Shown in pieces: positions 7,639 to 16,685 of a stretch of 56,077 nt of DNA. The DNA is from Sphingomonadales bacterium (lineage in GTDB: Bacteria > Pseudomonadota > Alphaproteobacteria > Sphingomonadales > Sphingomonadaceae). The stretch covers positions 1 to 56,077 of the forward strand of contig JAAURJ010000014.1 of assembly GCA_012032285.1 (NCBI GenBank). The letters are read 5' to 3'. The notes under the pieces are model-generated. The model did not search any database. It saw only the letters and a program-made list of their open reading frames with translations, and was not told the origin of the DNA. Position numbers and translations under genes: made by a program. Within the stretch, counting starts at the first letter, position 1; every line of letters begins with the position of its first letter.

Positions 7639-8321
7639 TTGCGCACCACCGCCCAGCGAACAGGGCTATCGATGCCGTCCACGCTGCGTGCGCTGTTGGC
7701 GGTCCACATCACCCATGGCCGGGCCGAATAGTCGGGCAGGAACCAGTTGCTTTCCAGCCATACTGTGCGGTCGATTGATTTGCTGATTTGATATTGCTCT
7801 TCAAATTTCCGGTCCAATAACAACACCGCCGGAACGCCGCTATGCACTTCTATCTGGCCCAAAAATGTGGCGAGTTCGGACAGGATCAAGCCGCGATTAG
7901 GCCGCCCGGTACAGGTATCGGAAAAATCAAGCTGCACCGCAGGGGGCAGGGCGTTTTTGGAACGCGGTACGGTGGTAATGAACAGATTGGCCTGATCCGA
8001 AGCCAACCGGCAAATATCAAAATGGTGGAGCGCACCAAAGCGAATACCGGCGTCGCCTGCGCCCTTCATATTGGTCTGAAAACTCTTATCGCGCTTTACC
8101 GCACCTTCGGTTGCGGTCAAATAGGCAAAGTCCACGCCAGTCGCGCCCAGTGCAGGCCAGTCGGGAGCGCCGTTTTCATCGCTGACGACGATGCCCTGCA
8201 CCGCATAATCATCGCGCGATGGGGCCCAGCCGCGGGCATAGGTCCACAACACAAACAGGCCGAGCAAGGCAGCGGCCACAATCGCAATCATGCGGAAATT
8301 AAAATTAAACTTGCCGGCCAT
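7635..8321 (-). CDS. GH25 (lysozyme-like) protein with altered catalytic motifs, membrane-anchored
   Basis: The 228-residue protein has an N-terminal membrane anchor (about 11-29) and then a shortened glycoside hydrolase family 25 barrel. The first family motif, normally GIDVS, is GIVVS here (43-47), and the DxE motif that carries the catalytic pair reads LDFSD (131-135), so the usual acid residues appear to be missing. It is therefore either inactive on peptidoglycan or uses another residue. Family assignment rests on overall motif order and is less certain than its neighbours. The stop codon overlaps the cdd start (ATGA). Confidence 0.65.
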   Translation of the reverse strand: MAGKFNFNFRMIAIVAAALLGLFVLWTYARGWAPSRDDYAVQGIVVSDENGAPDWPALGATGVDFAYLTATEGAVKRDKSFQTNMKGAGDAGIRFGALHHFDICRLASDQANLFITTVPRSKNALPPAVQLDFSDTCTGRPNRGLILSELATFLGQIEVHSGVPAVLLLDRKFEEQYQISKSIDRTVWLESNWFLPDYSARPWVMWTANSARSVDGIDSPVRWAVVRK

Positions 8322-8384
8322 GGCCTGCTATTTTCCCTATCTTATTTTTCGCGAACCCAAACGAATCGCGGTTTTTTTGGACTA

Positions 8385-8867
8385 TTAGCCTTTGATGTGC
8401 AGCACGCAAATCAGCGTGAACAACCGTCTCGCAGTGGGAAAGTCAACCTCTACCTTTCCCTCCAGCCGTTCAATCAGTAATTCGGCGGCCTGATTATGCA
8501 CGCCGCGCCGCGCCATATCGATGGTTTCTATTTCCGCTGCGGTTGATTTGCGGATCGCCTGATAATAGCTGTCGCAAATTGCAAAATAGTCGCGCACAGG
8601 TCTGCGGAAACGGCCTAGGCCCAATATGATCATTTCATGCGGGCGGCCGTCCTCGCGCCGGATGTCGAGCACCAAACGGCCCTCCTCAACGCTCAGGTTC
8701 AATGCAAATGGTCCGGCATAGCCATCATCGACCAGACGCAGCGGTTTGAACATATTTTCTTCGATCAAATCGAAAATCGCCACACGCCGTTCCTGCTCAA
8801 TATCGGCATTGCGCCACAAAATCGTGGCTTCATCGAGTTCAACTTTTATGATGCGCGGATCGCTCAT
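8385..8867 (-). CDS. UPF0262 family protein
   Basis: The 160-residue protein matches the alphaproteobacterial UPF0262 (DUF2305) family, including the starting segment IKVELDEATILWRN and the central RPHEMIILGLGRFRR. Function is unknown. It is read divergently from dnaB across a 124-base gap, an arrangement I regard as ordinary. No signal peptide or membrane segment is visible, so it is probably cytoplasmic. Confidence 0.88.
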   Translation of the reverse strand: MSDPRIIKVELDEATILWRNADIEQERRVAIFDLIEENMFKPLRLVDDGYAGPFALNLSVEEGRLVLDIRREDGRPHEMIILGLGRFRRPVRDYFAICDSYYQAIRKSTAAEIETIDMARRGVHNQAAELLIERLEGKVEVDFPTARRLFTLICVLHIKG

Positions 8868-8991
8868 GATCCCTGTGTTAACCGTTCCGGCATCAGGGAC
8901 AAGAGTTTATCTGGTTTTTGTCCACAGACCTGCCCCCAGATTATTTTGCAGCGCCCTTGCGCCTTGTCGCTGATATGGGTGATAAGGCGTT

Positions 8992-10475
8992 ATGGCCGAA
9001 CCTTTAAGACTTGCCGCCGCCAATGAAGGCGAAGCGATTAAACTGCCCCGTAATGTGGAGGCGGAGGCCGCCTTTTTGGGCGCAATCATGATCGACAACC
9101 GGATAATAGAGGATATATCGATCAAATTGCAGCCGGAACATTTTTACGAACCACTGCACGGCCGCATTTATGACCAGATATTGCGGCTGATTGACCGTAA
9201 TATGCTGGTCTCTCCGGTAACGCTAAAGCCTTTTTTTGAACGGGACGAATCGATTCTGGAATTGGGCGGGCCGGGCTATTTGGTGAAGCTGACCGCTGAC
9301 GGTGCCGGGTTGCTTGGTGCCCGTGATTTCGCACGGCAGATATATGATCTGGCACTGCTGCGCGAATTGGTGTCGGTGGGGCGCACTTTGGTGGAAAATG
9401 CGCTCGACACGAGCGAGGCAGTGGACCCCAAAGGACAAATTGAGCAGGCCGAATCCGCACTGTATAAAGTGGCGGAGGGAGACGGTGAGAGCGGCGGCAC
9501 CAAAAGTTTCCTGTCCGCATCATCCGATGCCATCCGTAATGTCGAAAAAGCGTTGCAATCGGGCGGGCATTTATCGGGCGTGACCACCGGCCTGAACAGC
9601 GTCAATGGCAAAGTCGGCGGTCTGCATAATAGCGACCTTGTGATATTGGCCGGTCGTCCGGGCATGGGCAAAACCTCTCTCGTCACCAATATCGCCTTTA
9701 ATGCGGCGGTCCGCTGGGTGCGGGAGGAAGAGGATCAGATCCCCTACGAAAAGCGCGTTGGCGCAAAGGTCGCTTTTTCAGCCTGGAAATGTCCGCGGAT
9801 CAACTCGCCACGCGTATCCTGGCCGAACAATCAGGGATCAGCAGCGAATTGCTGCGTATGGGGAAAATAAGCCGGGAGGATTTCCGCGAACTAAGCCGGG
9901 CCAGCCGCGAGCTTCAGGATTTGCCTTTGTTTATCGACGATACGCCTGCGCTTTCCATCGCCGCGTTGCGCACCCGCGCCCGCCGGTTGCAACGGCAACG
10001 CGGCATTGGTCTGATCATCGTGGACTATCTTCAACTGCTGCAGGGATCCTCGCGGGCGAATGACAACCGCGTCAATGAAATTTCGGAAATCAGCCGGGGC
10101 CTAAAAACATTGGCAAAGGAATTGGCGGTTCCGGTTATTGCCCTGTCACAGCTTAGTCGCGCGGTGGAACAGCGCGATGACAAAAGGCCAATGCTGTCGG
10201 ATTTGCGCGAATCGGGATCGATTGAACAGGATGCCGATATGGTCTGGTTCATCTATCGCGGCGATTATTATGAAGCGGCTAAGGAGCCGGACCATAATGA
10301 CGAAGGCGCTTATGCCGCATGGCAGGAAACCATGTCGCGCATCCATGGAATTTCTGAATTGATCGTCGCCAAACAGCGGCACGGTTCAACAGGTAAAGTG
10401 CGGTTGAAATTCGAAGCAAAAATCACCCGGTTCAGCGACTTGGCCGAAGATCAATATGCCGAATATGAGGATTAA
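8992..10475 (+). CDS. dnaB: Replicative DNA helicase DnaB (one frameshift)
   Basis: The protein of about 494 residues unwinds DNA at the replication fork. The N-terminal primase-interacting domain spans about 20-160. The RecA-like core has Walker A GRPGMGKTS (221-229), Walker B LIIVDYLQLL, and the C-terminal RLKFEAKITRF segment. The frame breaks at the T-run 9774-9778: with five Ts it reads VAFSAWK, with six it reads VAFFSLEMSADQL, the invariant DnaB motif. Because dnaB is essential and everything else is conserved, this is almost certainly a homopolymer error. Confidence 0.96.
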
Positions 10476-10635
10476 GGGCGAAGGGTAAAGGCGCTCTGCT
10501 ATGGCGCTGTCCCGGTTCGACCAGATCAGCCTGAGCGTTTGATTTTTCAGGCAATGGATATTGAAATTACGCCGGTTTTGCCGGGTTACATAAAATTGAC
10601 CTATTGCCAATATAGAGGCTGGAAAATCCTCTCAT

Positions 10636-10649
10636 TTACATCTATGTAA
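10636..10649. promoter_or_regulatory. Palindrome upstream of the thioesterase gene (possible operator)
   Basis: TTACATCTATGTAA has perfect 6-base arms and a 2-base centre, and sits 27 bases before the ATG at 10677. This is a usual place for a repressor operator. The regulator is not identifiable. The rest of the 201-base gap 10476-10676 shows no gene. Confidence 0.3.
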
Positions 10650-10676
10650 GTGATTGCCATTAGGTATTAAAAAATT

Positions 10677-11081
10677 ATGACAGAAGCTACCCCCCATTTT
10701 CACAATATCGGCATAAAAGCCGACGACATTGATTTCATGGGTCATGTCAATAATGCCCGTTACCTTGGCTGGGTGCAGGAAGCGGTGCTGGCGCATTGGA
10801 ACAAGCTGGCCCCGCCGGAAACTGCGGCTAAATATCTTTGGGTCGCGCTGAAACATGAAATCACCTACCGCAAACCCGCTTTCCTGAATGATGATGTCAT
10901 CGCCACTGTCGTATTGGAAAAGGTGCAAGGGGCGCGGTCATTTTATGAAACCGTGATCAAACGCGGAGAAGAAGTGCTGGCCGAGGTTAAATCCAGCTGG
11001 TGCTGCATCGACGCCGAAACCCTACGCCCGGCGCGGATCGCCAAAGACGTGCAGGATTATTTTTTCGGTAAAGCAACTTAG
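10677..11081 (+). CDS. Acyl-CoA thioesterase, 4HBT hotdog family
   Basis: The 134-residue protein has the 4-hydroxybenzoyl-CoA thioesterase signature DIDFMGHVNNARYL (about 17-30) with the catalytic aspartate just before GHVNN. It should hydrolyse an acyl-CoA or acyl-ACP thioester in the cytoplasm; the chain preference is unknown. It is convergent with the cysH operon, and its TAG stop codon forms the left arm of a hairpin at 11079-11094. Confidence 0.85.
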   Translation: MTEATPHFHNIGIKADDIDFMGHVNNARYLGWVQEAVLAHWNKLAPPETAAKYLWVALKHEITYRKPAFLNDDVIATVVLEKVQGARSFYETVIKRGEEVLAEVKSSWCCIDAETLRPARIAKDVQDYFFGKAT

Positions 11082-11094
11082 GGTCAAGACCCTA
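11079..11094. terminator. Hairpin between convergent genes, containing a stop codon
   Basis: TAGGGTC (11079-11085) and GACCCTA (11088-11094) form perfect 7-base arms with an AA centre. The thioesterase stop TAG is the first three bases of the left arm. The element continues into a variant copy (CTAGGCCCTGTCCCTA, 11092-11107) whose last CTA is the cysH stop on the other strand. No T-run follows; it may act as a two-way terminator or mRNA 3'-end stabiliser. Confidence 0.45.
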
Positions 11095-11104
11095 GGCCCT
11101 GTCC

Positions 11105-11925
11105 CTAGAACACCGGATCATTCGCGTTGTCATCATCGCTGCTGATCGCGGTGTGGATGCCGCATTCGGTTTTGTCCCATCCTTTCCACCGGCCCGAACG
11201 CGGATCTTCGCCGGGGGCCACTTTGTGGGTGCATGGGCTGCATCCGATTGATGGAAAACCATCGGCAACCAAGGGATGCGGGGGCAGGTTATGATCGGCG
11301 ATATAGGCGTCGATCCGTTCTTTTGTCCAATCAATCAGGGGATTGACCTTGAGCCGGCCTTCCTCAATTTCAAAACGCGGCAGATTGGCACGGCTTTCGG
11401 CCTGAAACGCCTTACGCCCGCTAAATTGTGCGTCATAATGCGCGAGAGCGGAACGAAGCGGTATCACCTTGCGGATATCGCAGCAGCCATCGGGATCATA
11501 GGACCAGCGCAGGCCGCTCTCGTCCTTGATGCGCAGCAAAGCCTCATCGGGAACGATATTCTGCAAATTGGTCAGCCCGATGCGCTGCACCAAAAGGTCA
11601 CGATAGGCGAGCGTTTCGGGGAAATGTTTTCCGGTATCAAGGAACAGAACCGGCACCGCAGGATTGATGTTGCCGATAAGGTGGAGCAATACCGCGCTCT
11701 CCGCACCGAAGCTCGACACAATCGCGCTATCGCCCAACATATCATCGGCGAACAGGCGCTTAGCATTTCGGCCGTATCGCGGCCGCGAAACATATTGTTC
11801 AGCCGGACCGCATCGGATGCGGAATAGCGCGGACCGGTGTCGATACGGTCGGCGGTCCTTTCACGCTCAGGTTCGCTTCCAGCCATTATTACAAGCTGAT
11901 GCGCGGCTTTGACTGGATTATCCAT
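11105..11925 (-). CDS. cysH: Adenylylsulfate (APS/PAPS) reductase, [4Fe-4S] type (one frameshift)
   Basis: The protein of about 273 residues reduces activated sulfate to sulfite. It has the PAPS-reductase fold start SSFGAESAVLLHL, the catalytic ECGIH near the C-terminus, and the paired cysteines GCCDIRK and GCSPCT that ligate a [4Fe-4S] cluster, which points to APS rather than PAPS as substrate. The N-terminal part (DRIDTGPRYSASDAVRLNN) is in another frame; one missing base at about 11755 restores RDTAEMLSAL-FADDMLGDSA. The ATG at 11925 overlaps the DUF934 stop by eight bases, so the genes are coupled. It is the last gene of the sulfur operon. Confidence 0.92.
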
Positions 11926-12340
11926 GCCTCAATTTCCAGATGGCCGTCACAGCATCGGCTGCCCCCTGATAGGCGTGATCATAATTGGCCAGCGCCCGTT
12001 CAACCGCCGCAGGATCGAGCGAGCCTTCGGGGGCAAAGCTATCAAAACCGCAGCGGCGCATAAAAGCGATTTGATCGACCAGTATATCGCCTTGGGCACG
12101 CAATTCTCCGGTATAACCGGCTTCTCGCAATATACGCCCGCTGCTATAGCCGCGCCCATCACGAAAAGCGGGAAAGGCAACCTCGATAAGCGACAGACGG
12201 TCCAGATGGGGGATCAGCTTTCGGGCATCATCATCCGGTTCCAAACGCACCGCGGTCGCGTTGCTTTGGTCCAAAAACGCATCGAGGGTAACCGATGGCT
12301 GCTCGGTCACTTCATCATCACGGTACCGAAATTCAACCAT
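11918..12340 (-). CDS. DUF934 protein, sulfite-reduction associated
   Basis: The 140-residue protein belongs to the DUF934 family, found with cysI and cysH in many Proteobacteria. It shows the family block LIEVAFPAFRDGRGYSSGRILRE and the ending GFDSFAPEG. The ATG at 12340 is preceded by AAGGAGG, a strong ribosome-binding site that lies inside the last codons of cysI; the two genes overlap by eight bases. Its role in sulfate reduction is inferred from context only. Confidence 0.88.
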   Translation of the reverse strand: MVEFRYRDDEVTEQPSVTLDAFLDQSNATAVRLEPDDDARKLIPHLDRLSLIEVAFPAFRDGRGYSSGRILREAGYTGELRAQGDILVDQIAFMRRCGFDSFAPEGSLDPAAVERALANYDHAYQGAADAVTAIWKLRHG

Positions 12341-13965
12341 AAATTGCCTCCTTAAACGGATCCAGCCCGACGCGGCGATAGGTGTCGAGGAACCGTTCGC
12401 CATCGGTGCGCAGATTGCGGTAAACTTCGGTCGCTTTTTCCACCGCATTGACAACCCCGTCTTCGTCAAATCCGGGGCCGATAATTTTGCCTATCGACAC
12501 ATCCTCCGCGCCCGAACCGCCAAAGGTGAGCTGATAATTTTCGGTGCCTTTCCGGTCGACGCCCAATATACCGATATGACCGGCATGGTGATGACCGCAG
12601 GCATTGATACAACCGGATATTTTAAGCTTCAACTCACCCAAATCGCGTTGCCGGTCCATATCCGCAAACCGCGTGGCGATTTTCTGCGCCACTGGGATCG
12701 AGCGGGCATTGGCAAGGCTGCAATAATCAAGGCCGGGGCAGGCGATAATGTCGCTGATCAAATCGAGATTGGCATCGGCCAATTCCGCATCGCGCAGCGC
12801 GGTCCATACCGCGTAAAGATCGCTTTTGGCGACATGGGGCAGGACGATATTCTGGGCATGGGTAAACGCGCAGTTCGTCAAAGCTATATTGCTTGGCAAT
12901 ATCCGCCATAACATCAATCTGATCCGCGCTGGCATCGCCGGGAATACCGCCAATGGGTTTCAGGCTGATATTGACGATGGCATAGCCCGCTTGTTTGTGC
13001 GCTTTCACATTTTGGTCGAGCCATAGCGCAAAATCAGGATCGCTGCGGTCAGCTTCTACGCCTGTATCAGATGCAAAAGCCGGCGGCGCGAAATAAGCAG
13101 AAATCCGTTCAAACTCAGCGATCGGCGGATCAATGCCCAATGTTTTGACATGGGCAAATTCCTCCTCCACCTGCGCACGATAGGCATCGGCACCGATTTC
13201 ATGGACCAATATTTTAATCCGTGCCTTGTACATATTATCGCGGCGGCCATAGCGGTTATAGACACGCAAACACGCCTCAATATAGCTCAGCAGGTCATCG
13301 GCTTTCACAAAGGGGTTGATCTCCGGCGCGATCATCGGGGTGCGGCCCATGCCGCCGCCAACAAAAACGCGGGCGCCCAGTTCGCCATCCTTTTTGACCA
13401 GTTCCAGGCCGATGTCGTGCAGGCGCATTGCCGCACGGTCTTCCGCGCTGGCGATGACTGCAATTTTGAATTTTCGCGGCAGATAGCTGAATTCCGGGTG
13501 GAATGTGGACCATTGCCGCAACAGCTCGGCCCATGGCCGGGGATCGGCCACTTCGTCGGCGGCCGAGCCAGCATATTGATCAGAGGAGATATTGCGGATG
13601 CAATTACCGCTGGTTTGAATGGCGTGCATTTCGACGCTGGCCAGTTCCTCCAGCAGATCAGGGCATTCCTCCAGCTTAATCCAGTTATATTGGATATTCT
13701 GCCGCGTGGTGAAATGGCCATAGCCGCGATCATATTTGCGGGCGATGAGCGCCAACATATGCATTTGCCGGCTATCCAATGTGCCATAGGGAATGGCCAC
13801 GCGCAGCATATAGGCGTGCAATTGCAGATACAGGCCGTTCATCAGGCGCAGCGGTTTAAACTGATCCTCGGTTATTTCACCCGCTAGACGGCGTTTTACC
13901 TGATCCCGAAATTCGGCAACGCGGGCATCCACCATCGCCTGATCGTAATTGTCATATTTATACAT
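12333..13965 (-). CDS. cysI: Sulfite reductase hemoprotein subunit (one frameshift)
   Basis: The protein of about 543 residues reduces sulfite to sulfide with siroheme and a [4Fe-4S] cluster. Ferredoxin-like half-domains and siroheme-contact segments are present (YGHFTTRQNIQYNWI, TSGNCIRNIS), and the cluster ligands are ACPGLDYC and SGCINACGHH. No flavoprotein subunit (cysJ) is encoded nearby, so electrons may come from ferredoxin. The frame breaks at the A-run 12864-12866 (forward strand): removing one base changes LRVYPCPEY to LRVTHAQNIVLPHV. It starts one base after the DUF2849 stop. Confidence 0.95.
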
Positions 13966-13966
13966 A

Positions 13967-14262
13967 TTATATCACCCAGTCTCCGGCCTGTGGGTCGGCC
14001 GGCTTCAATGTCAGGTCGGGGCGTACTGTCGGCCCCAAAGCGCGAACGCGGTCTTTGATATGCGCCGGGCGCGGGCCTTCGGACGTGTCATGGCATCAAT
14101 GATATAAGGCGCGTTGACGCGGCGGGCGGCTTCTTCCTCATGCAATATTGATTCGCCATGTTCACCGACATCGGCGGCATCTTCGACATGGACAGACCAA
14201 TCGCGGCCCGTCCACCAAGTGACAGCACCCGATTTCAGGTCGTTTCCGGTTAGTAATTTCAT
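13967..14262 (-). CDS. DUF2849 protein (one frameshift)
   Basis: The family is small, cytoplasmic and found beside cysI in Alphaproteobacteria; its function is unknown. The visible N-terminus MKLLTGNDLKSGAVTWW is typical. As given, the frame drifts into unrelated residues after IIDAMTRP. One extra base at about 14081 restores a family-like C-terminus, EGPRPAHIKDRVRALG and, after more residues, AGDWVI, ending at TAA 13967-13969, one base before the cysI ATG. The corrected product has 98 residues. Its ATG overlaps the cobA stop by four bases (14259-14262). Confidence 0.85.
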
Positions 14263-15027
14263 TGCATCATCTCCGCTTTTTCGGCGAGCGAGAACAGCCG
14301 GTCCTGCGCATCCGATTTTGTGACTACATCACCGACAATGATAATCGCTGGGCTGCCCACTTTTTCGCGGACAATCATATCGCCAAGATCGGTGAGCAAG
14401 GTTCGGATCGCTCGCGCCCTTTTTCGGGTTCCGCGTTCCAGCACCGCTACGGGCATATCGGGGGACACGCCATCTGCTATCAATTTTTCGCTAATATCAT
14501 TCGCCGTCGCAACGCCCATATAGATGACCAGCGTGCGGCCTTTTCCCGCAAGGCCGGACCAGTCCTGATCAGTCAGGCCCTTGCACTGTCCAGCGACAAA
14601 GCTGAACCGCGCTGGCGGCGTCGCGGTGCGTTAGCGGAAGCATCGCCTCTGCTGCGCAGCCGAGTGCGGCGGAGACGCCGGGGATGGCCTCCACCGCAAC
14701 GCCCGCCGCTTGGCAAGCCTCGGCCTCTTCACCGCCACGGCCAAAAATGAACGGATCACCGCCCTTCAACCGGACAACCAGATTTCCTGCATTGGCTTCG
14801 CGCACCAAAATTGCGTTAATACCTTCTTGCGGTACGCTGTGCCTGCTGCGCTGTTTCGCCACAGAAATGAAGCGGGCATCTGCATTGCAAAGCGCGATAA
14901 CAGCATCATCGACCAACCCGTCATGCACAATGACATCCGCCGCCGCAATCAACCGTGCGGCCTTTATCGTCAGCAATTCGGGATCGCCGGGGCCTGCGCC
15001 GACCAGATATACTTTACCCTTTTCCAT
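14259..15027 (-). CDS. cobA: Uroporphyrinogen-III C-methyltransferase (one frameshift)
   Basis: The protein of about 255 residues makes precorrin-2, the precursor of siroheme for CysI. Motifs are VYLVGAGPGDPELLT at the N-terminus, VVRLKGGDPFIFGRGGEE in the middle and IIIVGDVV near the end. The frame breaks near 14605: removing one base turns SAVQLCRW into SAVSFVAGQCKGL, the conserved sequence. I chose ATG 15027 (MEKGKVYL); an in-frame GTG lies 15 bases upstream. CysG's N-terminal dehydrogenase/ferrochelatase part is absent, so those steps must be encoded elsewhere. It is the first gene of the operon. Confidence 0.93.
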
Positions 15028-15094
15028 CCCGCCAATATGCACGGGCAGGGCGGAAAGCTCAATTCAGGATTATTTGGCCCATGCGAAGAATTGC

Positions 15095-15106
15095 TTTAGG
15101 CCTAAA
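15095..15106. promoter_or_regulatory. 12-base palindrome upstream of the cobA-cysH operon
   Basis: TTTAGGCCTAAA is a perfect palindrome 67 bases before the cobA start, in the 112-base gap that should hold the operon promoter. It could be an operator for a sulfur-responsive regulator. This is a position-based inference. Confidence 0.3.
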
Positions 15107-15139
15107 CTGTAACCGGATGACGGCCCCCTGCCAAAGCTA

Positions 15140-16578
15140 TCAAGATCCATCAAATTCATCGGCCTTCAAACCAATGCCGATCATCGCTTTGGGCACTTCA
15201 TTTTCCGAAGATATGACCGGATAGGCAGCATGGTCGGCGCTATAATAGCCGCTGGGCCGGAAATTACCCGACAGGCCAACCCCGCCCACAGGCGCCCCGC
15301 CTACAGGAGCGTTAGTGGCGGCATTCCAATTGACGATTCCCGCCCTGCTATTGGCCCAGAATTGGTTATAAAGTTCAGGCGATCCGCCGATTAACGCGGC
15401 GCAAAGGCCAAAGCGGGTATTGTTGGCCTCATCAATCGCCATTTCAAAATCGGGCACGCGCACACATTGCAGCAGCGGTCCGAACAGCTCAATATCGGGG
15501 CGCTCCACCATGCCGCTGACATCCATGATGCCGGGCGTTAAAAAGGGACGGTCCTTGATCGGGCGGGCCATATGCTTGATCGGACGCCCGCCATGGCTCA
15601 TCAACGCGACAAAGCTTTCGGTCAGGCCGTCGGCGGTTTCATTGTCGATGACCGGCCCCATAAAGGGGGCAGGCTCACCATGCGGATCACCGATGACGAG
15701 CCGGTCGGCAAGACGCTTGACCTCGCTTACCACGACATCGAACAGGTCATCCTTCACGATCAACCGGCGCGCGGCCGTGCAGCGCTGTCCGGCGCTTAAA
15801 AAAGCCGACTGGACGATCAATACTGCGGCGCTGTGAATATCCTTGGTGTCCCAAACAATGATAGGGTTATTGCCGCCCATTTCGAGCGTCAATAATTTGT
15901 CGGGACGGCTGGATGCTTGGCGATGCAGCTGCATCCCGCTATGCGCAGAGCCAGTGAATAAAGTGCCGTCTATACCGGGGTGTTCCGACAATCTACGCCC
16001 CTGTTCGGCGCCGCCTTGAATGATACGAACGACACCAGCGGGAATACCGGTTTTATGGATTAAATCGACCAAAAACTGGCTGGTCGCGGGGGTTTTTCCG
16101 ATGGTTTGAATAAGATTGCATTGCCCGCCACCAATGCCGGAATGATATGCCCAGCAGGGATAGCGACCGGCATATTGAAGGGCGTAATCACCGCCAGCAC
16201 GCCATGCGGTTTGTGGCGTAGCGCGGAACGGGTGCCCGGTTTTCCTTCAATGCGCCGCTGCGATGTGCGGTCGGCATAAGCTCTTACAGAAATATCAACC
16301 CGTTCAATGACGCTTTCAACCTCGCTGCGGGCTTCCCATAATGGCTTTCCGGTTTCGCGGGCGATCAAATCAGCGAGCTTTTCGGTTTCGCCGCGCACCC
16401 GGCTGGCAATTGCCCGAATAACGGTCAGCCTGTCGGATAGCGAAGATGCGGCCCAGCGCGGCCATGCCTCACGCGCGGCCGCGACTTCGCGGTCAATATC
16501 GCCGGTTTTTCCACGCCAAAGCTCCGCCCCTGTTGCGGGTTCGTAGGAAATCAGATCAGTGATGATATTCTGGTCCAA
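15140..16578 (-). CDS. astD: N-succinylglutamate 5-semialdehyde dehydrogenase (one frameshift)
   Basis: The protein of about 480 residues is an NAD-dependent aldehyde dehydrogenase with the AstD-type layout: ITPFNMPVAIPAGHIIPAL and FKPSEK in the cofactor site, catalytic glutamate in LEMGGNNP and catalytic cysteine in SAGQRCTAARR. In the arginine succinyltransferase pathway it oxidises succinylglutamate semialdehyde. The T-run 16093-16097 (forward strand) lacks one base; with six Ts the joint reads EKTPATSQFLVDL. The other ast genes are not next to it in this window. It is followed by the cobA promoter region. Confidence 0.88.
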
Positions 16579-16685
16579 TGGGTCGACTTTATATTGTTCT
16601 AATAATAGCTACCCCTGACGCTTAGCGTTTAAAGTTAAATAATTACTTACCATTCGGGCTTTTCGCCGGTTTATGCCAATTTCGC

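Noticed and set aside
8868-8991. TTGTCCACA-like sequence before dnaB as a DnaA box or origin part
   Set aside because: It is a single imperfect match with no AT-rich unwinding region or further boxes.
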